Below the pieces are notes generated by a model. The model made no database searches. It worked only from the letters and a program-made list of their open reading frames with translations, and was not told the origin of the DNA. Made by a program: the position numbers and the translations under genes. Of a stretch of 64,000 nt of DNA, positions 18,356 to 26,826 are shown one piece after another. Every line of letters begins with the position of its first letter. The first letter of the stretch is position 1. Source of the DNA: Evansella caseinilytica (GTDB taxonomy: Bacteria; Bacillota; Bacilli; Bacillales; Salisediminibacteriaceae); NCBI RefSeq assembly GCF_900107275.1, contig NZ_FNPI01000011.1:62001-126000 (forward strand), given 5' to 3'.

Positions 18356-19642
18356 TTGCCTATGTTAAAAGTATCGAAAAACAGACGACATTTAGAAACA
18401 AGTTCCGGCGAAACGTTTTTCTACTTAGCTGATACCGTCTGGAGCGCATTCACCAACATCTCTTTCGATGAATGGGAGGTATACCTCAACTATCGAAAGC
18501 GTCAGGGCTTTAATGTGCTTCAAATCAACTTGCTTCAACAATGGGATGCGAGCGGTACGGAATTAAATATAAAGCCTTTCGCGTGTAAGGAGGATGGATC
18601 GTTTCAGTTTTACTCCAGAAACAACGAATATTTCGAACGGGCGGAAAAAATGATAGAACTGGCAGTGAATAAAGGCTTCGTGCCTGCGCTCGTCCTATTG
18701 TGGAGCAATTATGTTCCTGATACATGGGCATCCAACATCGATGACAAAAATAATATGCCGTTAGAGCTGGTTGAGGAATATGTCAAATATGTGGATAGCA
18801 AATTCTCTAAATACGATCCGATTTATTTAGTCAGCGGAGATACTGATTTTCCGACAGCGCGATCCATCGACTATTACCGCTTGGCGTTAAATACAATCAA
18901 GCAATTAAGCCCGCACTGTCTGGCGGCATTTCATATAAGAGGTCGCTTAATGGATATACCTGAAGAATTTTCCAATAGCGACCAAGTAGACTTTTACATG
19001 TTCCAATCGGGGCATAACTCTGAATTCCAATATATGTCTTATAAGCTGGCTGAGGAGTTTTACAACAAGCCTGTCAAGAAGCCGGCGATCAATTCGGAAC
19101 CTTGCTACGAGCAAATGGGATATAGTCGAATGAAGTACGGCCGTTATAACCGGTTTGATGTAAGAAAGGCGGCGTGGCAAAGCCTGCTGTCAGGCGCCGG
19201 TGCGGGTGTTACTTATGGCGCTCACGGGATATGGAGCTGGCATAAGGAAGGAAAGGATTTCGGCTTGCTGGGCGAGGCATTTGATAAACCTTTTGATTGG
19301 AGAAAGGCGATAACCTTTGAAGGTGCCTGGGATTACAGCTTTGCCAAAAAGATAGTTGAGCTGTATAAACTCTACGATTTAAAACCACTGGATATTGTGT
19401 TAAAAGACACGAAGGAAATTCGCCTAGCTGTCAGTGAGCAATCAGCGAATGTCGCCATCTATGTTCCGGTGAATACGGTCATTACGCTTGACCAACTGTT
19501 TGCCAATTATCATTTTATGGTAATTGACCTGGAAAACAGACGTTTTGCAGATGCCGCTATCATGGTTGAAGAAGGAAAAACCGTGATCGATATGCATCTG
19601 TTCGAGGCTGATGTGCTAATCATTGGCGAGAAGCGGGCTTAA
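18356..19642 (+). CDS. DUF4038 / GH140-like (apiosidase-type) glycoside hydrolase, cytosolic
   Basis: A TIM-barrel glycosidase of 428 residues without signal peptide, so cytosolic. The N-terminus (KNRRHLETSSGETFFYLADTVWSAF, then YLNYRKRQGFNVLQINLL) is characteristic of Pfam DUF4038, whose founding enzyme is a GH140 apiosidase. Candidate catalytic acids are D162 in LVSGDTDF and E248 in PAINSEPCYE. The C-terminal part matches the small beta-domain of the family. I infer release of apiose from an imported apioside. The start is TTG 18356 or ATG 18362; GGGAG at 18342-18346 fits the TTG. It ends the operon; the next good terminator is 450 bases on, past a repeat. Confidence 0.7.
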   Translation: MPMLKVSKNRRHLETSSGETFFYLADTVWSAFTNISFDEWEVYLNYRKRQGFNVLQINLLQQWDASGTELNIKPFACKEDGSFQFYSRNNEYFERAEKMIELAVNKGFVPALVLLWSNYVPDTWASNIDDKNNMPLELVEEYVKYVDSKFSKYDPIYLVSGDTDFPTARSIDYYRLALNTIKQLSPHCLAAFHIRGRLMDIPEEFSNSDQVDFYMFQSGHNSEFQYMSYKLAEEFYNKPVKKPAINSEPCYEQMGYSRMKYGRYNRFDVRKAAWQSLLSGAGAGVTYGAHGIWSWHKEGKDFGLLGEAFDKPFDWRKAITFEGAWDYSFAKKIVELYKLYDLKPLDIVLKDTKEIRLAVSEQSANVAIYVPVNTVITLDQLFANYHFMVIDLENRRFADAAIMVEEGKTVIDMHLFEADVLIIGEKRA

Positions 19643-19856
19643 GGTTAGCTTGAACAGGAGTTAACAACGGCTGTTTGAAAAAAATTAGTTGTATGGGCTG
19701 GCGTAAATGCGTATCCCTTAGTAAAATTAGACTTTGTGAGTCATGCCGGTTCTCGAAGCATACGCCTCTTTGATTGCCGCCTTTGACAATCCGGTTGATG
19801 CTGAAAGCTAGCATTTTAAGCAGGCGCTGCTTTGTTTACTATAGCAAGTTTCTTTA

Positions 19857-20060
19857 AGTGTTTGTTCAAAAAGATCGGATTTTATCTTTTTGAACAAGCA
19901 CGAAGCAATGGGTGGAGCCGATGCATTCTTTTCAGGCCAACTGTGAGTGGTTTTCTTGGAGTCAGGATGACGACATTTCGCCGTTGCTCATAGGACGTGG
20001 GCAGCACTTAGGCGGAATTGGATCGCATCGTGCGGAATCATTGCCTTTTTGAACAGACTC
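19857..20060. repeat. Mosaic intergenic repeat, copy 2
   Basis: Opens with a hairpin (TTGTTCAAAAAGATCGG facing ATCTTTTTGAACAAGC). It then carries the module running from GGAGCCGATGCATTC to GCCTTTTTGAACAGAC that also occurs inverted near 870-1015 and direct at 58225-58375. Non-coding. The 200 bases before it (19643-19856) hold nothing I recognise. Confidence 0.7.
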
Positions 20061-20087
20061 TTTAATGAATTGCTTGAAAGGCGTTGG

Positions 20088-20126
20088 AAAAACGAGCTGC
20101 GATGTTGACCCGCAACTCGTTTTTTT
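20088..20126 (+). terminator. Rho-independent terminator
   Basis: AAAAACGAGCTGCG at 20088-20101 pairs, with one mismatch, with CGCAACTCGT followed by a run of seven Ts. It is the first strong terminator after the sugar operon and may be the operon's own, now separated from the last gene by the inserted mosaic repeat. Confidence 0.8.
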
Positions 20127-20283
20127 ATATCTGCCCATTGGGATGAGGTGTTAAACTGAAAAAAGTATAGCGTTAAAATAGCGCAATACACAGAGAAGGG
20201 AGTAATCCGACTTTTTTAAGCAAAGGATGTCGTGTATAATAATCTGTTTTCTTATAGATTGGATAGGAAAGGGGATAGAACAG

Positions 20284-21129
20284 ATGGATTGGCTTAAGAG
20301 AATGAATAACGTATTGGATTACATCGAAGCTTCGCTGGAAGATGAGATCGACTATCAAAAGGTAGCGCAAATTGCTTGTTGCTCGGAATATCATTTTTCA
20401 AGAATGTTTTCATCCATTTCCGGTATTTCACTCTCTGAATATATAAGGCGGAGACGTTTAACGCTTGCTGCATTCGAAATTCAAAAAGGGGATGTCCGGA
20501 TAATGGATGTCGCTGTAAAATACGGGTATGATTCCGTTGATTCGTTCGCGCGCGCCTTCAAAAAGACGCATGGATTTACCCCCTCGGCAGCTCGCGAAAA
20601 AGGGACGCCCTTAAAAGCCTTTCCTAGAATCTCCTTGCAAATTTCAATAAAAGGAGACACTGAAATGGATTACAGAATTGAAAAGCTGGACTTTGAATTA
20701 AGAATTATTGGAAAAGGTCAGACTGTGAAAACGAGCAGAGCGTTTAAATCAATTCCTTCGTTGTGGAACAAGGCAAAAAAAGCTGGATTTATGCAGGAAT
20801 TAAAGAGCATGTCATGGGAAGATCCTAAGTGTACTTTGGAAAGTCTTTTAGGTGTTTGTGGAAAAGAAGCGGCGATCACAGACGACGAATTTGTATACTT
20901 TATGGGAGTTCGGTATGATGGTGCGCCTCCGAGTGATATGGAAACACTTATCCTGCCTCCGTGTACGTGGGCCGTTTTCCCTAATGTTGTCGAAGCGTGG
21001 AAGAGGTTGTATTCTGAATGGATTCCGACCTCCGGCTACGAACTGGCTGATTTGCCGTGCATTGAATGCTATTACCCGCCGAAGCATCAACCGAGGCGCG
21101 AGCTTTGGGTTCCCGTTATTCCTAGGTAA
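20284..21129 (+). CDS. AraC-type regulator with GyrI-like effector domain
   Basis: A regulator of 281 residues in the Rob/SoxS-like design with a GyrI-like domain. The N-terminal AraC double helix-turn-helix covers about residues 5-110 (YQKVAQIACCSEYHFSRMF and DVAVKYGYDSVDSFARAFKK). The C-terminal GyrI-like small-molecule domain starts near residue 125 (YRIEKLDFELRIIGKG) and ends IECYYPPKHQPRRELWVPV. Such proteins sense hydrophobic or cationic compounds. The ATG at 20284 follows AAAGGGG; an extended TATAAT lies at about 20235. No target gene is obvious next to it. Confidence 0.85.
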   Translation: MDWLKRMNNVLDYIEASLEDEIDYQKVAQIACCSEYHFSRMFSSISGISLSEYIRRRRLTLAAFEIQKGDVRIMDVAVKYGYDSVDSFARAFKKTHGFTPSAAREKGTPLKAFPRISLQISIKGDTEMDYRIEKLDFELRIIGKGQTVKTSRAFKSIPSLWNKAKKAGFMQELKSMSWEDPKCTLESLLGVCGKEAAITDDEFVYFMGVRYDGAPPSDMETLILPPCTWAVFPNVVEAWKRLYSEWIPTSGYELADLPCIECYYPPKHQPRRELWVPVIPR

Positions 21130-21412
21130 GGCAGAATAAATCAATATTCATCAACTTGGTTGTTTTGCGAATTTATTCAATAAGGTTATTTTTTATCTTT
21201 TGGCTGTTATTGTAAACGTTACTGTTATTGGACCGCACCTTCACGCTTGCGCGAAATGAGAAAACGTTTAAACTAAACTTGAAACGGGCTGGTGAGTGCG
21301 GGGCACGAGGTAAAGAGGTTTGCGGTTTAGTGGTTGGTACCGGTCTTGCCAGTGTGCTTCAAGCGAAAGGCGCGCGCGGAAGCTCAATTATCCTTTATTT
21401 TGAGGTGGAAGC

Positions 21413-21772
21413 ATGAAGCAGAAGACATATATTGAGATCAGCAGAACATCACAATATGTTAATAAACTAGGGAAGTTTTCCGTGTTGATTGATGGTGTTG
21501 AAAGGGGAAAAATCAAAGATGGCGAGAGCGTGCGAATGGGTGTACTGCCCGGTGAACATCTCATTGAAGTGAAGGTGGACTGGTGCATAAGTGAGGCACT
21601 GACATTTACCTTGCATGAAGGAGAAGTGCGAAAGTTCCGATGTGGAAGTCCGCTCCGGGGGTGGAAGATATTTTTCGTACTGTATTATGTTTTGTTCCTG
21701 CCTAAGAAATATTTGTTTATCGAGCAAGCAGGCAGTGGAAGAAGCGGGGATGAAAGCAGTAAGATAAGCTGA
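21413..21772 (+). CDS. Small protein with one membrane segment, unknown function
   Basis: 119 residues. The N-terminal part is a beta-rich module (KLGKFSVLIDGVERGKIKDG, then GVLPGEHLIEVKVDW) that resembles PEGA-like carbohydrate/peptidoglycan-surface domains. A hydrophobic segment follows (IFFVLYYVLFLPKKYLFI). I do not recognise a named family. Probably membrane-attached with the beta module on one face. AGGTGG precedes the ATG, and a good terminator stands at 21861. The 280 bases before it hold no convincing feature. Confidence 0.6.
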   Translation: MKQKTYIEISRTSQYVNKLGKFSVLIDGVERGKIKDGESVRMGVLPGEHLIEVKVDWCISEALTFTLHEGEVRKFRCGSPLRGWKIFFVLYYVLFLPKKYLFIEQAGSGRSGDESSKIS

Positions 21773-21860
21773 TAGGGATTTTGAGAAAAATGTCTCGAAG
21801 TCGTCAGCGCGCGGCTGACAGGGGCTTGCGAGATCGTGAGACTCATTTTAACATGAACAG

Positions 21861-21911
21861 AAGACCTTTGTTTTCCGAACGACTGTCAGGCCAAAGGTCT
21901 TTTGTTTTTTC
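21861..21911 (+). terminator. Rho-independent terminator
   Basis: AAGACCTTTG (21861-21870) pairs with CAAAGGTCTT (21892-21901), followed by TTGTTTTTT. It ends the 21413 gene and may also act on the opposite-strand oxidoreductase gene. Confidence 0.85.
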
Positions 21912-21938
21912 GTGCAACATCCGTCCATTGTTGTGCTG

Positions 21939-22955
21939 TTAATGAAATTGGTTCATTGTTTCGGCTAACAGCTCAAACGAGTGCAGACGGGCTTGATGGT
22001 CATACACTTGCGTTGTGACAATCAGTTCCTCCGCCTTCGTCTCATCGATAATCGCCAGCAGCTTATTTCTGACAGTAGCCGTGCTGCCTATAGCTGCATA
22101 CCGCAGCATGTTGCCGCGAATCATCGCCTTTTCATAGTCGCTCCACAACGGATCTATTTTGTTCACCGGTGGTTTCAGTTTCTGTCTCTCTCCACGAATA
22201 ATGCTTAAAAACTGCTGTTCCTGTGATGTTGCCAGCCAGGCTGCTTCTTCCTCTGTCGCGGCAGCAATCACGTTAACCCCGACCATCACATATGGTTGCT
22301 CCAAGGATGGAGACGGTCGGAAATGATGGCGGTACAGCTCCAGTGCAGGCAGCAAATGATCCGGAGCGAAATGACTCGCAAACGCAAACGGCAAGCCGAG
22401 CTGACCGGCCAACCGGGCACTGAATCCGCTGGATCCAAGCAGCCAGATCGGGATGTTCAATCCTTCTCCTGGAACGGCGTGAACTCCCGGGGGAGCACCG
22501 TCGAGCGCGGGGTTGAGATAAGCGCGTAATTCGCCCAATTGTTCAGGAAAGTCGCTGCTGCCGCTAAGTAAATGTCGGCGTAAGGCTCTAGCTGTAGGCT
22601 GGTCCGTTCCTGGAGCACGTCCGATACCTAGATCGATCCGGCCTGGAAACAGTGATTCCAGCGTACCGAACTGTTCAGCAATAATCAGCGGCGCATGATT
22701 CGGGAGCATAATGCCGCCTGACCCGACGCGAATGGTCCGTGTTTGCGCGGCAACATGACCGATAAGAACGGACGTAGCGGAGCTTGCAACCCCCTGCATA
22801 TTATGATGTTCCGCCAGCCAATAACGGTGGTAGTTCCAATTCTCTGCATGGCGGGCTAAATCTGCTGTATTGCGGAACGATTCAGCGGGGGTTCCCCCCT
22901 CCAAAACAGGTGCCAGATCCAAGATCGATAATTTCACTTGCTGATTAGCCATCAT
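21939..22955 (-). CDS. LLM-class flavin-dependent oxidoreductase (luciferase-like)
   Basis: A cytosolic FMN-dependent monooxygenase-like TIM barrel of 338 residues. Landmarks are [80 protein letters not shown] (given in part) and a C-terminal [21 protein letters not shown]. These mark the alkanal-monooxygenase-like subgroup common in Bacillales. The substrate is unknown. AGGGAGG lies 7 bases before the first ATG. The MarR gene ends 20 bases upstream on the same strand, so the pair is probably one operon with the regulator first. Confidence 0.85.
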   Translation of the reverse strand: MMANQQVKLSILDLAPVLEGGTPAESFRNTADLARHAENWNYHRYWLAEHHNMQGVASSATSVLIGHVAAQTRTIRVGSGGIMLPNHAPLIIAEQFGTLESLFPGRIDLGIGRAPGTDQPTARALRRHLLSGSSDFPEQLGELRAYLNPALDGAPPGVHAVPGEGLNIPIWLLGSSGFSARLAGQLGLPFAFASHFAPDHLLPALELYRHHFRPSPSLEQPYVMVGVNVIAAATEEEAAWLATSQEQQFLSIIRGERQKLKPPVNKIDPLWSDYEKAMIRGNMLRYAAIGSTATVRNKLLAIIDETKAEELIVTTQVYDHQARLHSFELLAETMNQFH

Positions 22956-22975
22956 CCATCAACCTCCCTTTATTG

Positions 22976-23350
22976 TCATTGGATTTTATCGGAAATGCGG
23001 TCTATAAATGTGTGCAGCGCGGCGATGTCTGAATCAGAGAGTTCACTTGTCATCTCCTCCATAAACTGCCGTCTTTTTAACGTCCGTTTCCACAATTCCT
23101 CTTTCCCGATATCCGTTAATGACACAAGTGTAAAGCGTTTGTCTTGATCCTGTTTACGGCTGGAAATAAGCTGCTGTTGCTTCAACTGCTTTAAATGCCT
23201 GGTAACTGCCGCCCCATCTAGACCGAGCAGACGCTGCAGTTCCAGCTGGCTCAGCTCGGTGTTCTGGTGCAAATGATGCAGTATTTCCAGCTTTGTGCAA
23301 CCGATACTGACAGCGGCTGTAAACGCCTGGTCCATTTCTTTCAGTAACAT
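22976..23350 (-). CDS. MarR family transcriptional regulator (start uncertain)
   Basis: A winged-helix regulator of at least 124 residues. The core ELSQLELQRLLGLDGAAVTRHLKQLKQQQLISSRKQDQDKR (shown in part) is typical MarR. The ATG at 23350 has no ribosome site. The frame stays open upstream for 16 more residues that look like a normal MarR N-terminus (SRTNREQLFFRLHMLLKEMD) and reach an ATC codon at 23398, 7-9 bases after GAGGGGGGTG. The real start may be that ATC, or an ATG-to-ATC change may have weakened the gene. It precedes the flavin oxidoreductase and likely controls it. Confidence 0.75.
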   Translation of the reverse strand: MLLKEMDQAFTAAVSIGCTKLEILHHLHQNTELSQLELQRLLGLDGAAVTRHLKQLKQQQLISSRKQDQDKRFTLVSLTDIGKEELWKRTLKRRQFMEEMTSELSDSDIAALHTFIDRISDKIQ

Positions 23351-23660
23351 GTGCAGGCGGAAAAATAATTGCTCTCTGTTAGTGCGAGACTGTTCGATTT
23401 ACGACACCCCCCTCGAAGCTTGCCAATAGGCGTATCAACTATTTCGCATGTATTCAGCTGAACGGAAATAGATTCAATGGGATACAGCCGGCCAAAGAAC
23501 GTTTGCGATAGGGATGTACTTGTTTGCTGTATCACTCTCTATATCGTTGATTTATTAATTGACGTATCAAGTATTTTACGAGAAGCGAAGAAGAAATGCA
23601 AGTGATGTAAATCCGGAGATTAGTTTCTTTTGGAAATGGCTGTTGAACTATATACTAATA

Positions 23661-23689
23661 AGTATCTATATACTCGGTAAATAGATACT
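23661..23689. promoter_or_regulatory. Inverted repeat upstream of membrane-protein gene
   Basis: AGTATCTAT (23661-23669) and ATAGATACT (23681-23689) are perfect 9-bp arms around 11 bases. Further TATACT/AGTATA copies flank them. Probably an operator for a PadR-, GntR- or MarR-type regulator acting on the gene at 23718. Confidence 0.5.
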
Positions 23690-23717
23690 CAGTATATAAA
23701 ATAAAGGGCTGATTATA

Positions 23718-24365
23718 ATGATTGACCTGATTATCCTGTATCAATGGGAACTGTTTATTGTGGCAGAAATATTATCAGTAGTGGCGCTGCTTTTGTTTGG
23801 CGCAGTGCGTTATTTCATGGGGAAACGCAGATTCAGCCTGCTGTTCCTTTTTATGTTTCTTCTGTTACTCGCACTGGAAGCAGTCATGGCGATCTTTATT
23901 TATAATGAAACAGGAGAAATTTCAACTTTTTTGATCGTTATAACGGTGTTTGTCATTTATGCTTGCACATTCGGGATTGGTGATTTTAAAAAACTGGACC
24001 GGTGGATGCGTCTAAAAATCGGTAAATGGCGCGGAGTAGAACTGCTTTCGGAGAAAGAGATCTACATCATGAACAGGCAGAAGGACCCGCGTTACATCGC
24101 GAAAAAATATCGCTACAGCTCCATTGCTCATCTCCTCGTGTTTGCAACCGTTCAAGCCGGCTTTTGGATGTACGGCACAGCTGGTGCGGGTGAAATAATG
24201 GCGTTTATCACAGACTTATCCTGGATAGGGACGGAGGATATCGCGGAAACACCTTATGCAAATGAAACAATGTACCGCATTTCCATGACGTGGGGCATCG
24301 TTTTTATTATTGATTTTATCTGGTCATGGTCTTATACTATTTTTCCTGCAAGTGAGAAAGGATGA
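23718..24365 (+). CDS. Integral membrane protein of unknown function
   Basis: 215 residues with about five hydrophobic segments, at roughly residues 5-33, 40-63, 70-92, 137-160 and 190-212. A charged cytoplasmic stretch between segments three and four includes KKLDRWMRLKIGKWRGVELL and MNRQKDPRYIAKKYRYS. I do not recognise the family. The promoter region carries a strong inverted repeat, so expression is probably regulated. The ribosome site AAAGGGCTG is weak. It stands alone between the divergent MarR gene and the ugp operon. Confidence 0.65.
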   Translation: MIDLIILYQWELFIVAEILSVVALLLFGAVRYFMGKRRFSLLFLFMFLLLLALEAVMAIFIYNETGEISTFLIVITVFVIYACTFGIGDFKKLDRWMRLKIGKWRGVELLSEKEIYIMNRQKDPRYIAKKYRYSSIAHLLVFATVQAGFWMYGTAGAGEIMAFITDLSWIGTEDIAETPYANETMYRISMTWGIVFIIDFIWSWSYTIFPASEKG

Positions 24366-24545
24366 ATGCCACGTTTGAGGCAGTCTGGGGAAAGAAGCCG
24401 TTTCGAACCGGGGAAGAAACCGCTCCAGTGCTGAAAGGAGTTGATTTTTCCGTAAAGGAAGCGATAAATGATGAATAAGAATGGCTGGAGAATATTTTGT
24501 TTGGAAATGAAAACCTTTAATAGAATATAAGAAGTGAAGCAGTCG

Positions 24546-24578
24546 GGCTGGATCCTATACGGATTCCAGCCTTTATTT
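24546..24578 (+). terminator. Rho-independent terminator
   Basis: GGCTGGATCC and GGATTCCAGCC (one-base bulge) around TATAC, followed by TTTATTT. It lies 180 bases after the membrane-protein gene and before the ugp promoter. Confidence 0.7.
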
Positions 24579-24738
24579 GGTGTGCCGCCGTCCCTATCTG
24601 GTATAACTGTTTGCTGGCTGGATGTAGAAATGTGAGCAATAGAGCTCGGGTAGCTATGCACATGATATGAGTAGCTGTAAAGTGTAGAAAAAACCGAAGA
24701 TTATAGATTACCATAAAATTTATAAAAAGTAAATAATA

Positions 24739-24792
24739 TTTACATGATGTTTACGGATTTTTTATTTAGCATTCACACTCGTTTGGTAAGAT
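24739..24792 (+). promoter_or_regulatory. Four-repeat PhoP box and -10 of the ugp operon
   Basis: Four hexamers at exact 11-base period: TTTACA (24739), TTTACG (24750), TTTATT (24761), TTCACA (24772), each separated by 5 bases. This matches the Bacillus PhoP box (direct TTAACA-like repeats). A -10-like TAAGAT follows at 24787-24792. Phosphate starvation should therefore switch the operon on. Confidence 0.75.
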
Positions 24793-24839
24793 GAAAGCGA
24801 AATGATTGATCGTTTGCGGTCATTGTGGAGGGAAACAAC

Positions 24840-25952
24840 ATGGATATTCGCTTAAATCAGTTAACGATGCAGTTTGAAGAGATGACAGCCGTTGATCGAA
24901 TGACGACGACGATAAACAACGGGGAGCTCGTGTCGTTGTTAGGACCGAGCGGCTGCGGGAAAAGCACGACATTAATGCTTTTATCCGGACTGTACAAGCC
25001 CACATCAGGCGAGATCTTTTTCGGGGATAAAAACGTCACCCGCTTGGATGCCGAAAAAAGGAAAATCGGCATGGTGTTTCAAAATTACGCCTTATACCCT
25101 CACCTGTCGGTTTTAAAAAATATTATGTTTCCTCTGCGGATGCAGAAGGTGCCGAAGAAAGAAGCAAGGGAAAGGGCAATCGAAATGGCTGCCTTGGTGA
25201 GAATTGATCATTTGCTTAAACGTAAGCCCGCCCAATTATCCGGCGGACAGCAGCAGCGGGTGGCCATTGCCCGCGCGTTGGTTAAGAAGCCAAAGCTGCT
25301 GCTGTTAGATGAGCCGCTCTCTAACCTGGATGCCCGCCTTAGACTGGAAATGAGGGAAGAGATCCGCCGTATTCAGCAGGAGGTGGGAATTACGGCAGTC
25401 TTCGTCACGCACGACCAGGAGGAAGCGCTCAGTATTTCCGACCGGGTCATGCTGATGAACGCAGGTAGTATTCAGCAGGACAGCACGCCGCAGCAAATGT
25501 ACAAAAAGCCGGTCAATGAGTTTGTCGCCTCATTTCTGGGAAATCCGCCGATCAATTTGATGACGGTGGAAAGAATGGAAGCTCGCCAGTATAAATTAGA
25601 AAACTCCGCGCAGATGGTCTTATTACCGGAGAGGTTGAATCACGAACGTGTTCGAGTCGGCGTTAGACCGGAGGATTTATACCTTACGGACAAAGATTCT
25701 GGTTTGTTATCCGGGAAAGTCCTTCACATCGAAACGATCGGGCGGGATACGATGATCCGGCTCAAAATTGGAAACACCTCCGTCCGGGCGCTCGTTGATC
25801 CGAAGCATCAGCTTCAGACCGGCGACATCTGCACCTTAGGGGCAGATCGTGATAACATCCATTATTTTGACTGCGATACGGGTGAGCGCGTAAATGTGGA
25901 AAAGGAGGCGCAGGGCGATGCCGACACAGCCGACGTGGAAGAATACGCTTAA
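24840..25952 (+). CDS. ugpC: Glycerol-3-phosphate-type ABC transporter ATPase (UgpC/MsmK family)
   Basis: The ATP-hydrolysing subunit, 370 residues. Walker A is [10 protein letters not shown], the Q-loop lies in [13 protein letters not shown], the signature is [15 protein letters not shown], Walker B is [12 protein letters not shown], and the switch histidine is in [13 protein letters not shown]-terminal TOBE-type regulatory domain ([11 protein letters not shown]) marks the CUT1/MalK-like group. The ATG at 24840 has GGAGGG 7 bases upstream. It overlaps the next gene by 35 bases. The PhoP box upstream supports a role in phosphate-ester uptake rather than sugar uptake. Confidence 0.85.
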   Translation: MDIRLNQLTMQFEEMTAVDRMTTTINNGELVSLLGPSGCGKSTTLMLLSGLYKPTSGEIFFGDKNVTRLDAEKRKIGMVFQNYALYPHLSVLKNIMFPLRMQKVPKKEARERAIEMAALVRIDHLLKRKPAQLSGGQQQRVAIARALVKKPKLLLLDEPLSNLDARLRLEMREEIRRIQQEVGITAVFVTHDQEEALSISDRVMLMNAGSIQQDSTPQQMYKKPVNEFVASFLGNPPINLMTVERMEARQYKLENSAQMVLLPERLNHERVRVGVRPEDLYLTDKDSGLLSGKVLHIETIGRDTMIRLKIGNTSVRALVDPKHQLQTGDICTLGADRDNIHYFDCDTGERVNVEKEAQGDADTADVEEYA

Positions 25953-26811
25953 AGCATGCCTTTATTTGCTTCCGGCACTTGTCATCCTGATCACGTTTAA
26001 TCTTTACCCGATTATGAAATCGTTTTTCATTAGTTTATATACTGATTACGACTTTTTTAACGATGTTGTATACGAATATGGATTCGGCAATTTTGCTAAG
26101 CTGTTTCAGGATCCCAATTTTTCTAAAGCAATGCTGAATACCATTATTTTTGTCATTGGTGTCGTGCCTTCATCGATAGTTTTATCACTGGCGATTGCTT
26201 TGCTGCTCAATACGAAGATCAAAATGATGGGATTTTTCCGAACGATATATTTCCTGCCGTTTGTCACGTCTGTGGTGGCAGTAGCGATAGTTTGGGGATG
26301 GATATTTCATTCCGATTACGGACTGATCAATTACTTTTTAAGCTGGTTTGGTATCGATCCGGTAAAGTGGATCACCGACCCGGTGTTTGCGATGCCTGCT
26401 TTGATTATTTTAAGCATTTGGAAGGGATTGGGCTTCAACATTATTATTTTTCTCGCAGGACTGCAAAATATTGACAAGCAGTATTATCTAGCTGCGAAGG
26501 TGGACGGCGCGTCAGCCTGGAATCGCTTTAAATCGGTAACGTTGCCGCTCCTGTCGCCGACGATGTTCTTCATCTCGATCATCTCGATCATTAACGGCTT
26601 TAAAGTGTTTGACGAAATCTTCGCGTTGTTTAACGGCAGGCCGGGACCAGCCAATAGTACGTTGACCGTTGTCTATTATGTTTATCAAAAGTTTTATGAG
26701 GAATGGCAGTTTGGCTTGGCTTCCGCGGCGGCGTTTGTATTGTTTCTTGTCGTTTTCCTGTTTACAGTCGTGCAGCTGATCATCGGAAAACGGTTTGTTC
26801 ATTATCATTAA
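25918..26811 (+). CDS. ugpA: ABC transporter permease, UgpA-like
   Basis: One of two membrane subunits, 297 residues with six hydrophobic segments. The cytoplasmic EAA-type loop reads YLAAKVDGASAWNRFKSVTLPLLSP, which contacts the ATPase. The ATG at 25918 lies inside the end of ugpC, with GGAGG 9 bases upstream, so translation is coupled. The family is MalF/UgpA; specificity comes from the binding protein at 27859. Confidence 0.85.
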   Translation: MPTQPTWKNTLKACLYLLPALVILITFNLYPIMKSFFISLYTDYDFFNDVVYEYGFGNFAKLFQDPNFSKAMLNTIIFVIGVVPSSIVLSLAIALLLNTKIKMMGFFRTIYFLPFVTSVVAVAIVWGWIFHSDYGLINYFLSWFGIDPVKWITDPVFAMPALIILSIWKGLGFNIIIFLAGLQNIDKQYYLAAKVDGASAWNRFKSVTLPLLSPTMFFISIISIINGFKVFDEIFALFNGRPGPANSTLTVVYYVYQKFYEEWQFGLASAAAFVLFLVVFLFTVVQLIIGKRFVHYH

Positions 26812-26826
26812 GGGGGATGGATATCC

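Noticed and set aside
21200-21216. TGTAAACGTTAC-like sequence as a catabolite-responsive element
   Set aside because: It fails the right half of the cre consensus and is not next to a sugar gene.
21228-21416. Open frame of about 62 codons before the small membrane protein
   Set aside because: No ribosome site and a composition unlike real proteins here. It overlaps the next gene start.
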